Assembly: GCA_030386295.1 (NCBI GenBank) | Contig: JANQAO010000001.1 | Coordinates: forward strand, 1 to 64,000 | DNA length: 64,000 nt | Source of the DNA: Candidatus Persebacteraceae bacterium Df01 | GTDB lineage: Bacteria > Pseudomonadota > Gammaproteobacteria > Tethybacterales > Persebacteraceae | Direction of reading: 5' to 3' | Shown: positions 37,773-46,898 of the stretch, in pieces | Layout of the letters: the number at the start of each line of letters is the position of its first letter | Position numbering within the stretch: the stretch's first letter is position 1 | Made by a program: the position numbers and the translations under genes | The notes under the pieces: model-generated | The model's input: the letters and a program-made list of their open reading frames with translations, nothing else | Database searches by the model: none | Told to the model about the DNA's origin: nothing

Positions 37773-38384
37773 TTACTTGCGCATCGCTTTTTCAATGGTA
37801 GTCAACGAATCGTTAAAAGAAGGTCTAGCAAACACCCTCTCAGCATATTTGCTCAACGCCACCGCCTTAGGTGGTAGCGTAATACGATAATGCTCCAGCC
37901 GCCACAACAGTGGCGCCAACGCAGCGTCTAAAATAGTAAACTCTTTATCCACCAAATAATGGTTACCTTTTGAAAGATGATTAACCAATCCTAAAAGCCC
38001 TTCGCGGATTCGCTGTCTCGCAATATCCTGCTTTTGTTTTTTGGCTGTTTTGTTTTCTAACGTGTCAACATGACTAAAAATCTCACGGTCTATCAGATAA
38101 GACATCAATCGTACCTTGGCGCGCAATGTAATATCAACTGGCATCAATTGCGGATGAGGAAAACGATCGTCTAAATATTCGTTGATAATACCCGACTCGT
38201 GTAATTTCACGTCACGGTCAACCAAAACCGGAATTCGATTATATGGATTGTACAAAGCCAATTCTTCAGGCTTGTTGTTCAAATCTACCTCTCGCACATC
38301 AACTTCCATTTGTTTTTCACCCAAAACGATGCGACAACGATGAGAGTATGGGCAATAGCTCCCTGAATAAAAAATAATAGGCAT
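37773..38384 (-). CDS. sspA: Stringent starvation protein A
   Basis: 203-aa glutathione-S-transferase-fold protein that binds RNA polymerase and supports stress and stationary-phase gene expression. The N-terminal thioredoxin-like domain has YSGSYCPYSHRCRIVLGEK (a cysteine pair in the position of the GST active site) and NPYNRIPVLVDRDVKLHESGII; the C-terminal helical domain is from residue ~85. It begins 1 nt after petC and ends 4 nt before sspB. The CPYSHR motif is typical of SspA. No sign of defects. Confidence 0.93.
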   Translation of the reverse strand: MPIIFYSGSYCPYSHRCRIVLGEKQMEVDVREVDLNNKPEELALYNPYNRIPVLVDRDVKLHESGIINEYLDDRFPHPQLMPVDITLRAKVRLMSYLIDREIFSHVDTLENKTAKKQKQDIARQRIREGLLGLVNHLSKGNHYLVDKEFTILDAALAPLLWRLEHYRITLPPKAVALSKYAERVFARPSFNDSLTTIEKAMRK

Positions 38385-38385
38385 A

Positions 38386-39096
38386 TTAGTGGATATCCTT
38401 CCAGTACTCTCGATACAAAAAATAAACTATCAACAAAAACAGCAACAAAAATGCCATCACAAGGTAACCGGTTTTTATTCTTTGTGCGCGCGTCGGCTCA
38501 CCTGCATACGCCAAAAAGCCGACCACGTCAGCAATCATGGCGTCATAGGCTACGACAGACATTTTTCCGGGGCGAATCTGCTTGACTGTGCCGTCAGAAG
38601 TGCGTTCGTAAATGCCTTGCAAGTGAGAAAGCACATGTGGCATGGCAGCATTCTCAAACACAGCGTTATTCCAACCGCTGGGACGGGAATAATCACGGTA
38701 AAAACCCCTTAAGTAAGCATAAAGCCAATCAACACCACGTAAACGAGCAACAAGACTCAAATCCGGAGGACTGGCCTGCCAAAACCATTCTTTACCTTCC
38801 TCTTTTGTCATTGCGCTTACCATCTCGTCAGCTAAGCCTGCTTCATTGTGAATAAGAAAATCTTCAATTTGCCCACCGCTAATTTTTAAATCTTCTGCCA
38901 AGCGACCGTAACGCATATATTTCACACTATGACAACCTTGACAATAATTGGCAAATGCGGCGGCACCGCGTTGCACGGATTCGATATCGTTATAATCAAT
39001 AGGTGCTTGCGACAGAACAGTTTTGCCACCTGCTCCCCACGCTGGCAGCAACGGAAACAACAACAAAAAACAAATCAGAAAACGCGCAAATACCAT
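38386..39096 (-). CDS. petC: Cytochrome c1 of the bc1 complex
   Basis: Membrane-bound c-type cytochrome subunit of complex III, which passes electrons from the Rieske protein to cytochrome c. 236 aa. A signal peptide (residues 1-21) precedes the heme-binding CQGCH (CxxCH) in FANYCQGCHSVKYMRYGRL. The axial Met is probably in AAMPHVLSHLQG. DYSRPSGWNNAVFENAAMPH contains family-conserved residues, and a C-terminal anchor helix (YLVMAFLLLFLLIVYFLYRE) follows. Third gene of petABC, 10 nt after petB and 1 nt before sspA. Confidence 0.94.
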   Translation of the reverse strand: MVFARFLICFLLLFPLLPAWGAGGKTVLSQAPIDYNDIESVQRGAAAFANYCQGCHSVKYMRYGRLAEDLKISGGQIEDFLIHNEAGLADEMVSAMTKEEGKEWFWQASPPDLSLVARLRGVDWLYAYLRGFYRDYSRPSGWNNAVFENAAMPHVLSHLQGIYERTSDGTVKQIRPGKMSVVAYDAMIADVVGFLAYAGEPTRAQRIKTGYLVMAFLLLFLLIVYFLYREYWKDIH

Positions 39097-39106
39097 ACTT
39101 GTATTT

Positions 39107-40339
39107 TTATCGCACTCTAGTCGGAGGTGTTTGCACTTTATCCATTTTTGTGTAAAACGGCATCAAGATAATAAAGCCAAAATACATAACGGAAAATATT
39201 TGTGCGGAAAGTTGCCGTCCCGCACTCGGAGGCAATGCACCTAAAACTCCTAATCCAACGAAGCTCACCACAAAAACCAACAAAGCTGATTTATAAAGCC
39301 AGCCCCGATAACGAATGGAACGTACCAAACCGCCATCAAGCCATGGCAGGAAAAAAAACAAAACAATTGACAAACCCATCGCCAAAACTCCCCAAACTTG
39401 AGTACCTAAAAAAGGTGGCACTGCGCGCAAAATCGCATAGTAAGGCGTGAAATACCAAACTGGCGCAATATGCTCGGGCGTTTTCAAAGGATTTGCTGGC
39501 TCAAAATTAGGATATTCCAAGAAAAACCCTCCCATTTCTGGCGCAAAAAACACAACCGCCGCAAAGAGACAAAGAAAAACCACAGCACAAAAAGTATCCT
39601 TAACGGTGTAATAAGGGTGAAACGGTATTCCATCAAGTGGAAGTCCACTGTTGGAATCTTTTTGCTCTTTTATCTCCACACCATCGGGATTATTAGAGCC
39701 AACCTGATGAAGCGCAATAATGTGCAAAAAAACTAGAACAATGATAAAAAGCGGAATCGCCGCAACGTGGAGTGCAAAAAATCGATTTAACGTAACATCC
39801 GAAATAGCGTAATCACCGCGAATAGTCACGGAAAGCCACTCTCCTATTCCCGGAATCGTAGAAAAAAGGTTAACGATAACCTGCGCCCCCCAGAAGGAGG
39901 TCTGTCCCCAAGGCAACAAATACCCCATAAAAGCTTCGGCCATCAAAGCCAGAAAAATCAACATCCCTAAAATCCATATTAATTCTCGTGGCGCACGATA
40001 TGAACCATATATGAGAGCACGAAACATGTGTAAATATACAACAATAAAGAAAAATGAGGCCCCAGTTGAATGAATGTATCGTATTAGCCATCCCCACTGA
40101 ACATCCCGCATGATATATTCAACAGAGGCAAACGCCCGTTCAGCATCAGGCTTATAGTTCATGGTTAGAAATATGCCGCTAACAATTTGCACTACCAGCA
40201 TCAAAATTGATAAGGCGCCAAATACGTACCATATATTAAAATTTTTGGGGGCATAATACTCGGTAAGGTGTTTCCGAACCGTCTCACGCCATGGAATACG
40301 CTTATCCAGCCAATCACCAATAGCAGTGGTGTTTTTCAC
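39107..40339 (-). CDS. petB: Cytochrome b of the bc1 complex
   Basis: 410-aa integral membrane quinol oxidase subunit. Eight or so transmembrane helices. The two heme ligand pairs are 14-15 residues apart: HSTGASFFFIVVYLH (helix B) and the second pair FFALHVAAIPLFIIVLVFLH (helix D). The Qo-site PEWY loop appears as AP-V-WYF near residue 285 (EHIAPVWYFTPYYAILRAVP, where the usual E is A-P-V). Family blocks GYLLPWGQTSFWGAQVI and FFLPWLDGGLVRSIRYRG are also present. It follows petA by 9 nt and precedes petC by 10 nt. Function in aerobic respiration or other proton-pumping electron transport. Confidence 0.94.
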   Translation of the reverse strand: MKNTTAIGDWLDKRIPWRETVRKHLTEYYAPKNFNIWYVFGALSILMLVVQIVSGIFLTMNYKPDAERAFASVEYIMRDVQWGWLIRYIHSTGASFFFIVVYLHMFRALIYGSYRAPRELIWILGMLIFLALMAEAFMGYLLPWGQTSFWGAQVIVNLFSTIPGIGEWLSVTIRGDYAISDVTLNRFFALHVAAIPLFIIVLVFLHIIALHQVGSNNPDGVEIKEQKDSNSGLPLDGIPFHPYYTVKDTFCAVVFLCLFAAVVFFAPEMGGFFLEYPNFEPANPLKTPEHIAPVWYFTPYYAILRAVPPFLGTQVWGVLAMGLSIVLFFFLPWLDGGLVRSIRYRGWLYKSALLVFVVSFVGLGVLGALPPSAGRQLSAQIFSVMYFGFIILMPFYTKMDKVQTPPTRVR

Positions 40340-40348
40340 GTTGACAAA

Positions 40349-40939
40349 TTAAGCGATTGAAGCGTCCATGCCAATAACAATGTTACCGTCATTGTCATAA
40401 TGGTGAGGTGGGATAAAAAGATTCTTGGGTGCCGGACTGCCCTTCACCACCCTTCCAGCAAAATCAAAAAAAGAACCATGGCAAGCGCATAAAAATCCCT
40501 TTTTCGCCTCTCCAGGTGAACATCCCAAATGAGTACATAAGCCAACTGCGACGAAATATTCGGGGTTAATTGAGCGAGTTTTGTTTTTACAATATTCTGG
40601 CTGTTGAGCATTTTCCGACGAAGGATCTAAAAGATTTTCTTCGTTTTTATTTTCTAAGCTTTCTATCATAAATTCATTACGCCGCAGTATCCATATTGGC
40701 TTTTGCCTCCATAGAACAACCTTCATAGTGCCTTCGTCAATATCCTTCAGCGACACAGTAACAGGAGCCCCAGCAGCCTGCGTCCGCCTACTAGGGCGAA
40801 GGCTCGAAAAAAAAGGAGCCAAAATTGACAGTCCTCCAACTCCTCCCACAACGGAGGATACATTTAGAAGAACACGACGTCCAGTATTAACTGTACTTTT
40901 TTTGCCGCCATCTAAATCTGGCGCACTCTTCTCTTTCAT
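40349..40939 (-). CDS. petA: Rieske iron-sulfur subunit of the bc1 complex
   Basis: 196 aa. An N-terminal twin-arginine-like segment (TGRRVLLNVSSVVGG, residues ~20-34) and one membrane anchor are followed by the [2Fe-2S] domain with CTHLGCSP and CACHGSFFDFAG (Cys and His ligands complete; CACHGS is a slight variant of CPCHGS). It is the first pet gene, but there is only an 18-nt gap to the end of the pilus-like gene upstream, so no separate promoter space exists between them. The middle region is longer and more acidic than usual (MIESLENKNEENLLDPSSE). Confidence 0.95.
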   Translation of the reverse strand: MKEKSAPDLDGGKKSTVNTGRRVLLNVSSVVGGVGGLSILAPFFSSLRPSRRTQAAGAPVTVSLKDIDEGTMKVVLWRQKPIWILRRNEFMIESLENKNEENLLDPSSENAQQPEYCKNKTRSINPEYFVAVGLCTHLGCSPGEAKKGFLCACHGSFFDFAGRVVKGSPAPKNLFIPPHHYDNDGNIVIGMDASIA

Positions 40940-40957
40940 TAAGTCTTCTGAAGTTTT

Positions 40958-41530
40958 TTACTTTTTCTTAACAAGAATGACTGGGTAAGTCTCATCTACC
41001 CCACCATCACTGGAAAGCTTTTGTCCTACCTTAACAACAAACTTTGAATTATTGGCATGATCAATTCCCACAATCTCTCCAGTCCCAGATTTTAAAACAG
41101 AAACCTCAGAAATATTTTCTCTGCTAAAAAAATCATTCTGCTCTTGAGAAGTATAAGACTCTCCGTTTAACCACAATACTGCTTGTTTTTTATTATTATT
41201 GTAAATAAAAGCATTAACGCGTATATCTTCAGTTCGTCCTTGTTCGGGCGCTTCATTTACAGTTGAAAAAATTTCCTCCACTAATATCAGTGGGATAAAT
41301 TCATCTAACTGCAGTGATTCTTCAGCAACCGCACCTTGACGAATAGCTTCCAATATGCGTCTTTGTTCAGCAGTAAAAAAAAGCGCTGGCATATTAGGAG
41401 CGCTGTCTATCTTAATTCCGGCGTTCACCCCTTGTTTCTCGTCAGAAACATTTTGAGCAAAACAGGAATAGTTAACAATTGCACAACCGAAAAAGATTAT
41501 AAATCTAAAACTACTAGCGATATTGTTCAT
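40958..41530 (-). CDS. Secreted MshK-like / GspC-like accessory protein
   Basis: 190 aa. The preferred start is the ATG at 41528-41530 because GGGAG sits 7 nt before it; an ATG at 41560 would overlap the previous stop as ATGA but adds 10 residues ahead of the signal. A Sec signal peptide (residues ~1-26, FIIFFGCAIVNYSCFAQ) is followed by a low-complexity part, TAEQRRILEAIRQGA, and a C-terminal beta domain with FIYNNNKKQAVLWLNGE. The last segment resembles the small periplasmic proteins MshK and PilP, which bind nearby inner-membrane parts of a pilus machine. I base this on pattern and context only. Seventh and last gene of the pilus-like set, just before petA. Confidence 0.55.
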   Translation of the reverse strand: MNNIASSFRFIIFFGCAIVNYSCFAQNVSDEKQGVNAGIKIDSAPNMPALFFTAEQRRILEAIRQGAVAEESLQLDEFIPLILVEEIFSTVNEAPEQGRTEDIRVNAFIYNNNKKQAVLWLNGESYTSQEQNDFFSRENISEVSVLKSGTGEIVGIDHANNSKFVVKVGQKLSSDGGVDETYPVILVKKK

Positions 41531-41556
41531 ATTAATACTCCCATGTGTACGTGTTT

Positions 41557-42222
41557 TCATTGGGAAAGCGCAGCAGATTGGGAATCACTAGCACCACCCA
41601 CGCTTATTTCTCTGTCCGGATCATTCACCCAATACCAAGCAACGGTACAATTAGCTTTCATATTTTCTCTTTCTTCCAACAAAAAATCGTTCTTTATCCT
41701 CTGCAGTGTACATTCAACAGGATATGATACATGCCCAATTTCCTCGGAAAGAGATTGTATAAACATAAATACGTCCAAATCATGCAACATTCCCATTTCT
41801 ATAGTCATGGGCAAAACACTAACACCAATAGAACTATCTTTAGTATATATAGAATATTTTGATTCAAACTCCTGTTGATCCAAAAAAGCGTAGTTGACAG
41901 GAAAAAGTTTCCTCTCATCATTGATAGTTTTCATTTCTTTTACTAAATCAACTAAATTTATCTCTCCAATCACGTCACGATCTACTAAATTCCTGTATTG
42001 CTCAGCGAAGAGTCGCAAAATTTTTCTTTCTCCCTCAATACCCGACAAACGATCCTCATAAGATTTTACGCTTTTTACAAGTGTTGCTTCTTTCTTAGCT
42101 TGATCGTACATGTAATTGAGAGAATATCCACTCAAAATATTAGGCAAAATAACGGCAACAAAAGCCACTAAGCAAACTTTTATGAGAATTTTTTGTTCTC
42201 TCTCTTGAATTTTAATATCCAT
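41557..42222 (-). CDS. PilO/MshJ-like inner-membrane assembly protein
   Basis: 221 aa with a short basic cytoplasmic N-terminus, one membrane helix at residues ~14-33, a coiled coil at ~40-85 and a periplasmic domain. This is the plan of PilO/GspM/MshJ proteins, which form the alignment complex of type IV pilus and type II secretion machines. No strong sequence motif confirms this; the call rests on architecture and place between a PilM/PilN-like gene and the secreted accessory gene. A GGAG ribosome-binding site precedes the ATG. Rich in A+T. Confidence 0.55.
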   Translation of the reverse strand: MDIKIQEREQKILIKVCLVAFVAVILPNILSGYSLNYMYDQAKKEATLVKSVKSYEDRLSGIEGERKILRLFAEQYRNLVDRDVIGEINLVDLVKEMKTINDERKLFPVNYAFLDQQEFESKYSIYTKDSSIGVSVLPMTIEMGMLHDLDVFMFIQSLSEEIGHVSYPVECTLQRIKNDFLLEERENMKANCTVAWYWVNDPDREISVGGASDSQSAALSQ

Positions 42223-42240
42223 TATTTACACTCCAACGTA

Positions 42241-43866
42241 TTATGTTTCTGAAACAAAATTCTCAAAAATACTTTTTTCATACTCTTTCCAAATAACTCT
42301 CAGAACAAACTTACGACTCCGAGGAGCGTCAACAATAGAATTATCATCCAAAGAGCCTTTTATATTTTTCGTGGACATTTCTCTACTGGGAATTTCTAAA
42401 ACCTCAATAAGAATATCCTCTCTCTCTTCAAAAGACTTTACGAATTTTTCAGCACGGTCAGCAACGTCAATGTAATTTTCATTAGGCAAAGGAAGGAACG
42501 TTCCGCTTACTTCTATAATTTGGTACAAATCCTCACCACTAAACACAGCCAAACTGGAAGATTTTTTTTCTCCTCGCACGTTATTGGAAAGATACCAGTC
42601 AAATTTTTCAATGCGAACGTCATTATTTTTAGCCAATCCTTGAGAAAAAAAGTACATCATTTGGGTTGGCGAAATGTTAATATTGTCTAATGCTTTATAT
42701 AAATTAGAAACCGCTCTCATGTTTGTAGGCGAAGAAAGAGGTTCCCCACCCACTCCGCTTACTTCAGCTTGATAATTTTGGCGTAACCTTGCTTCTTGAC
42801 TTTGCAAACTAATTACTGCTCGTGAATGGTCAATATATCCTTTTTTCAGGTAAGAAAGAGGAAAGCTATAAGCATATATTCCATAAACTGCAAAAACAGC
42901 GATAATAACTTTAGCGGCAAATTGAGCTCTATAATATGTTACATAGTTAATTTTAGCGAGTTGCTCTATGTGCAATTCAGAAAACATGGCATGTAATGCC
43001 AAAGAACTGTCTTTCCCCAAATCGCCCACTGGATTTTTCAACCCTATATTTTGAGCTACTGTTGCCACATCGTGAAAATCAAACTTTATTTTTTCCCCAC
43101 CAGAAACTATTTCACGCAACTGTCCTACCATATTACTAGGGGAAATTACTCGCACTGTAATGCCGCCTGCAATTGACATTTTAAGAGAATTCAAATATTG
43201 AAGAGTTCGATCTACTTCTTTCTTAATGAAAGTGCTAATCGAATCAGCACTTTCATCATTAACTTTTGAAACTCTGCTAAATCGCAAATGCCCGTTTGAA
43301 TAATAAGTTTGGCGCAACAATCCTCTTTCATGTATTGTCATTACCAAATTATTTCCCTTCCCGACACCGCCCATAGTTTTAAGCAAGGAACCGGTCAAAT
43401 GGGACACCATATGAACTCCAGCCAAGAAACGTCCACCGCGCGATACGGCTGCCATCCATGGAGAAACTTTATTTTCAGTCAATATGCCAGAAAAAAGAAC
43501 CCAGTCTTCACGCCGCCCTCTTTCTTCACGCCCCTGAACTTGAGACATACTCAACTTACTACCACGAAACAAGTGCTGCATCCGACGAGAATGAAAGTCT
43601 GTCTTATATTTTCCGATCAAGTGGGCCGTTTTTTCAAATCTATAATCTTCGCCAATAATATTAACAAGCAAGTGAAAAGCTTTGCCGTTAAAAACCTTAC
43701 CTTCTTTCTCAATAAAAGCATGGAATCGTGCAATTCCTGATTCATCGTTACTAAATAATGCCAGCCGCTTAATATCGCCTTTTTGCCATGACACTAAGGT
43801 CACATCATTATCGGTAATAAGCAACCCATATCTTTTTTGAAAATTAATAAAATTTGGGAGATTCAT
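42241..43866 (-). CDS. PilM/PilN-like (MshI-like) inner-membrane protein
   Basis: 541 aa. The N-terminal ~310 residues look cytoplasmic and actin-fold-like (FQKRYGLLITDNDVTLVSW opens with the expected strand pattern of MshI/PilM). One membrane helix lies at ~318-336 (KVIIAVFAVYGIYAYSF). It is followed by a coiled coil and a periplasmic ferredoxin-like domain like that of PilN. If right, one polypeptide combines the roles of PilM and PilN. The segment with the GRREDWVLFSGIL block is one I have the impression of seeing in hypothetical proteins beside GspE/GspF genes. The AT-rich gene has an AGGTG ribosome-binding site. Confidence 0.6.
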   Translation of the reverse strand: MNLPNFINFQKRYGLLITDNDVTLVSWQKGDIKRLALFSNDESGIARFHAFIEKEGKVFNGKAFHLLVNIIGEDYRFEKTAHLIGKYKTDFHSRRMQHLFRGSKLSMSQVQGREERGRREDWVLFSGILTENKVSPWMAAVSRGGRFLAGVHMVSHLTGSLLKTMGGVGKGNNLVMTIHERGLLRQTYYSNGHLRFSRVSKVNDESADSISTFIKKEVDRTLQYLNSLKMSIAGGITVRVISPSNMVGQLREIVSGGEKIKFDFHDVATVAQNIGLKNPVGDLGKDSSLALHAMFSELHIEQLAKINYVTYYRAQFAAKVIIAVFAVYGIYAYSFPLSYLKKGYIDHSRAVISLQSQEARLRQNYQAEVSGVGGEPLSSPTNMRAVSNLYKALDNINISPTQMMYFFSQGLAKNNDVRIEKFDWYLSNNVRGEKKSSSLAVFSGEDLYQIIEVSGTFLPLPNENYIDVADRAEKFVKSFEEREDILIEVLEIPSREMSTKNIKGSLDDNSIVDAPRSRKFVLRVIWKEYEKSIFENFVSET

Positions 43867-43887
43867 TTTATAACACCTTATTGTTCA

Positions 43888-45108
43888 TTATCCACCAATA
43901 CTACCGCTACCAACTAAATCATACAAAGGCCCATAAACCGCTATAATAACCCACGCCAAAAGACCGGCCAAAAGAAGCAACATCACAGGCTGAATCATCC
44001 CTTGGGCGGACTCAATAGCTTCGTTAGCATCTCGATCATAATAACTTTTAACTTGATACATAGCAGCGTCTACACCACCTGTTGTTTCACCCAGCTTAAT
44101 CATTCTTATGACCAAAGGGGGGAAAAGACCAGATTCTCTAAAAGCCTGCGATATGGACTGACCGTTTGTTATACTTTCAATAATTTGATCAAGCCCTCTT
44201 GCTACAAATCTATTCCCCAATGCACCGCGAGAAATTTTTAAAGCATCTATAACACTTACTCCGGCACCGTACAATAAACCAAAAACATTTGAAAACCGAG
44301 ACAATAATAATTTCTCAACCACAGGTCCCATACCCGGCACTCTAATCTTAACTTTATCCCAAAAATAATCAGTTCCTGGAATAGTTTTAACTAGGATTTT
44401 CAATGTCACATAAATTCCTATCGCTGTTAATATCAAAAACTTCCATTGATTTTGCAAAAAATCAGACGTGCTTATAAGGGCAATTGTGTAAACAGGCAGG
44501 TCTTGACCCAGAGATTTTAGAAGCCTAGTTAATTGTGGTACCACAAGAACCATTAACGCCCAAGTTGCAAGCAACAGCACAACAAACGCGAACAACGGAT
44601 AACGAACAGCTTTTTTTGTTTTTTTGATTATTTCGTCTTGCCATTTAATATTATCACCAATATTTCTAAGCACTAAATCTAATTCGCCAGAAAATTCTCC
44701 TGCCTCAACCAAACTGACAAACACATCATCAAAAACTTTAGGATGCTGACGCATTGCCTGAGACAACGTCGCACCCTGCTCAACATCTTGGATAATAATA
44801 CCAATGGTATTTCTCAATGAGGGATTAGAAACCGAATCTCGGACATCGGATAGCCCTTCAAGCAAAGGAACCCCACCAGCAACTAGCCGTTCAACATAAA
44901 AACAAAATTGCGACAATTCATCTTTGGTAACTCTTCTTTGAAAAAGCCCTCCACCAACAGATAAACTACCCCCTATTTCATCACTACTGATTAAAGAAAG
45001 GCCAAGTCGATTTACCCTTTTTTCTAAATCAGATAAATTCCTAGCCTCTAGCCTGCCTCTTACAACTTGGCCGGTCTGATTAACCGCGCTATATCGATAA
45101 TTTACCAT
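43888..45108 (-). CDS. Type II secretion/type IV pilus platform protein (GspF/MshG family)
   Basis: 406 aa inner-membrane platform protein that couples the hexameric ATPase to pilus subunit assembly. Two repeated GspF domains: the first with FCFYVERLVAGGVPLLEGL and VEQGATLSQAMRQHPKVFD, the second with LLSRFSNVFGLLYGAGVSVI and ITNGQSISQAFRESGLFPP, followed by IKLGETTGGVDAAMYQV. Three transmembrane helices at ~165-190, ~217-236 and ~370-395. The start is ATG 45106-45108, touching the ATPase stop as TGATG; a TTG one codon upstream is less likely. Best match by pattern is MshG rather than PilC or GspF, given the company it keeps. Confidence 0.88.
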   Translation of the reverse strand: MVNYRYSAVNQTGQVVRGRLEARNLSDLEKRVNRLGLSLISSDEIGGSLSVGGGLFQRRVTKDELSQFCFYVERLVAGGVPLLEGLSDVRDSVSNPSLRNTIGIIIQDVEQGATLSQAMRQHPKVFDDVFVSLVEAGEFSGELDLVLRNIGDNIKWQDEIIKKTKKAVRYPLFAFVVLLLATWALMVLVVPQLTRLLKSLGQDLPVYTIALISTSDFLQNQWKFLILTAIGIYVTLKILVKTIPGTDYFWDKVKIRVPGMGPVVEKLLLSRFSNVFGLLYGAGVSVIDALKISRGALGNRFVARGLDQIIESITNGQSISQAFRESGLFPPLVIRMIKLGETTGGVDAAMYQVKSYYDRDANEAIESAQGMIQPVMLLLLAGLLAWVIIAVYGPLYDLVGSGSIGG

Positions 45109-46886
45109 CAATCACTGCTTTCATTTTGCAGCATACCGTGCAAAAACGAAGTTAAATCAATCACTCGCCCAATTTCTTCCAAAGTGGTCAGCCCCTCAAA
45201 TATTTTCCCCACACCACTTTCTGCCATAGAAACAAAAGCTTTTGTTTCTATTGCTACTTCCTTTATTTCCTTGGCTGTTTTTCTTTGCGTTACTGCTGCA
45301 TCTAATGCTTCATTGAACTTAAGTATTTCCATAATTGCAATGCGTCCACGATACCCTTGGTATTCACAATTCGGGCAACCAACAGGTGAATATACTTTAT
45401 ATTGAGAAATATCATCAGTAAAATTATCTAATATTATTTTTTCTTTCTCTTCATAAGATTCTTTGATTTTTTTACAATGAGGACACAAACGACGAATTAA
45501 CCTTTGCGCAATAACACCGCTGATATTAGTAGCCATAATGTCAGGCAGCACACCTAGATCTTGCAATCTCGGAATAACTGTTATCGCGTCATTAGTATGC
45601 AACGTGGTTAAAACCAAGTGCCCTGTCATAGCTGCTCTAAAAACTTGCTCTGCCGTTTCTTGCTCGCGCACCTCACCCACTAAAATAATGTCCGGATCTT
45701 GCCGTAATATAGAATTAATACCTACTCCCCAGTCCATTTTTCCACTTTCTCCAATGGGAGTCTGACGTATCATTGGAAGAGGATATTCTACAGGGTCTTC
45801 TAACGTCATGATATTGACCCTTTCTGTATTCAAATGCTGAATAATGGAATACAAAGTGGTTGTCTTTCCACTACCCGTAGGCCCGGTCACCATAATGACT
45901 CCATTAGGACGGGAAATAATTAATTCAAGTAATTTTTTTGCTTTATTAGGGAGCCCTAAATTATCAAGCTTCGTTACATTTCTCTGCTGATCAAGAATCC
46001 GCAAGACAAAATTTTCGCCGTGCGTAGTTGGTTGGCAAGCCACACGAAAATCAATAATACGCCCATACAAAGTAAAACTAATACGCCCATCTTGAGGAAG
46101 ACGAGATTCCGCTATATTCATCTCAGAAATTACTTTTAATCGTACAGCCATACTATCCCAGTAACTTCTATGCAAACTTCTTATTTGCCGCAAAACACCA
46201 TCTATCCTATATCTTACTCGAAGAAAGCTCTCTTCTGGCTCAAAATGAATATCTGAGGCTCCACGCTTTACCGCATCATTCAAAAAAGCGTTAACTAGCC
46301 GAACAATAGGATTTGATGACCCATCACCTTGATAATCACTTACCCCACTTCCATCGCTAAAATCACCTATTTCAATTTCTCTAAGTATCCCCTCAATGGT
46401 CAATTCTAATCCGTAATATTCATCAACCGCACGAGATATTTCTGACTCTTCGGCAACCATGAATTCAATTTCATAATCCCCCCCTAGAAAAGCACGTATT
46501 TGATCCGCTAAAACAAAGTCATTGGGATTTGCGACAGCCAAAACAATGGCGCTGTCTTCGGGGCGAAAAGCTATCGGAAAAACGTTATATTGCTTGGCAA
46601 CATCCAACGGCAGTCTTGCCAACACTTCAGGATCAACTGTGATTTTTCTTAAATCAACAACACTAACACCACCACTCTCAGAAAGTATATCCCGAATAGT
46701 CGCTTCTGTTACAAAGCCTAATCGAACTAAAACCCTTCCAAGAGGCTCCTGAGATGATTGTTGTTCATAAAGAGCAATTCGCAACTGATCATCTGAAAGA
46801 GCCCTCTTTTCAAGAAGCCGTTCACCAAGAGGAACTGTGGCTTCTTCTTGATCGCCATCATTTAAATCATCTAAAAAATCAGCCAT
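45108..46886 (-). CDS. GspE/MshE-type assembly ATPase with MshEN domain
   Basis: 592-aa hexameric ATPase that powers pilus or pseudopilus polymerisation. N-terminal MshEN domain (residues ~20-150): PLGERLLEKRALSDDQL followed by a second copy PLGRVLVRLGFVTEATI, which in MshE bind cyclic di-GMP; the first copy has Pro where the consensus has Arg. Then the ATPase core: Walker A MVTGPTGSGKTTTLYS, Asp box, Walker B PDIILVGEVRE, His box, and the tetracysteine zinc motif (RLCPHCKK and VGCPNCEYQGYRG). The AAGGAA ribosome-binding site is good. It stands third in the operon, between the TPR gene and the platform gene. Confidence 0.9.
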   Translation of the reverse strand: MADFLDDLNDGDQEEATVPLGERLLEKRALSDDQLRIALYEQQSSQEPLGRVLVRLGFVTEATIRDILSESGGVSVVDLRKITVDPEVLARLPLDVAKQYNVFPIAFRPEDSAIVLAVANPNDFVLADQIRAFLGGDYEIEFMVAEESEISRAVDEYYGLELTIEGILREIEIGDFSDGSGVSDYQGDGSSNPIVRLVNAFLNDAVKRGASDIHFEPEESFLRVRYRIDGVLRQIRSLHRSYWDSMAVRLKVISEMNIAESRLPQDGRISFTLYGRIIDFRVACQPTTHGENFVLRILDQQRNVTKLDNLGLPNKAKKLLELIISRPNGVIMVTGPTGSGKTTTLYSIIQHLNTERVNIMTLEDPVEYPLPMIRQTPIGESGKMDWGVGINSILRQDPDIILVGEVREQETAEQVFRAAMTGHLVLTTLHTNDAITVIPRLQDLGVLPDIMATNISGVIAQRLIRRLCPHCKKIKESYEEKEKIILDNFTDDISQYKVYSPVGCPNCEYQGYRGRIAIMEILKFNEALDAAVTQRKTAKEIKEVAIETKAFVSMAESGVGKIFEGLTTLEEIGRVIDLTSFLHGMLQNESSD

Positions 46887-46898
46887 TGAATTTCCTTT

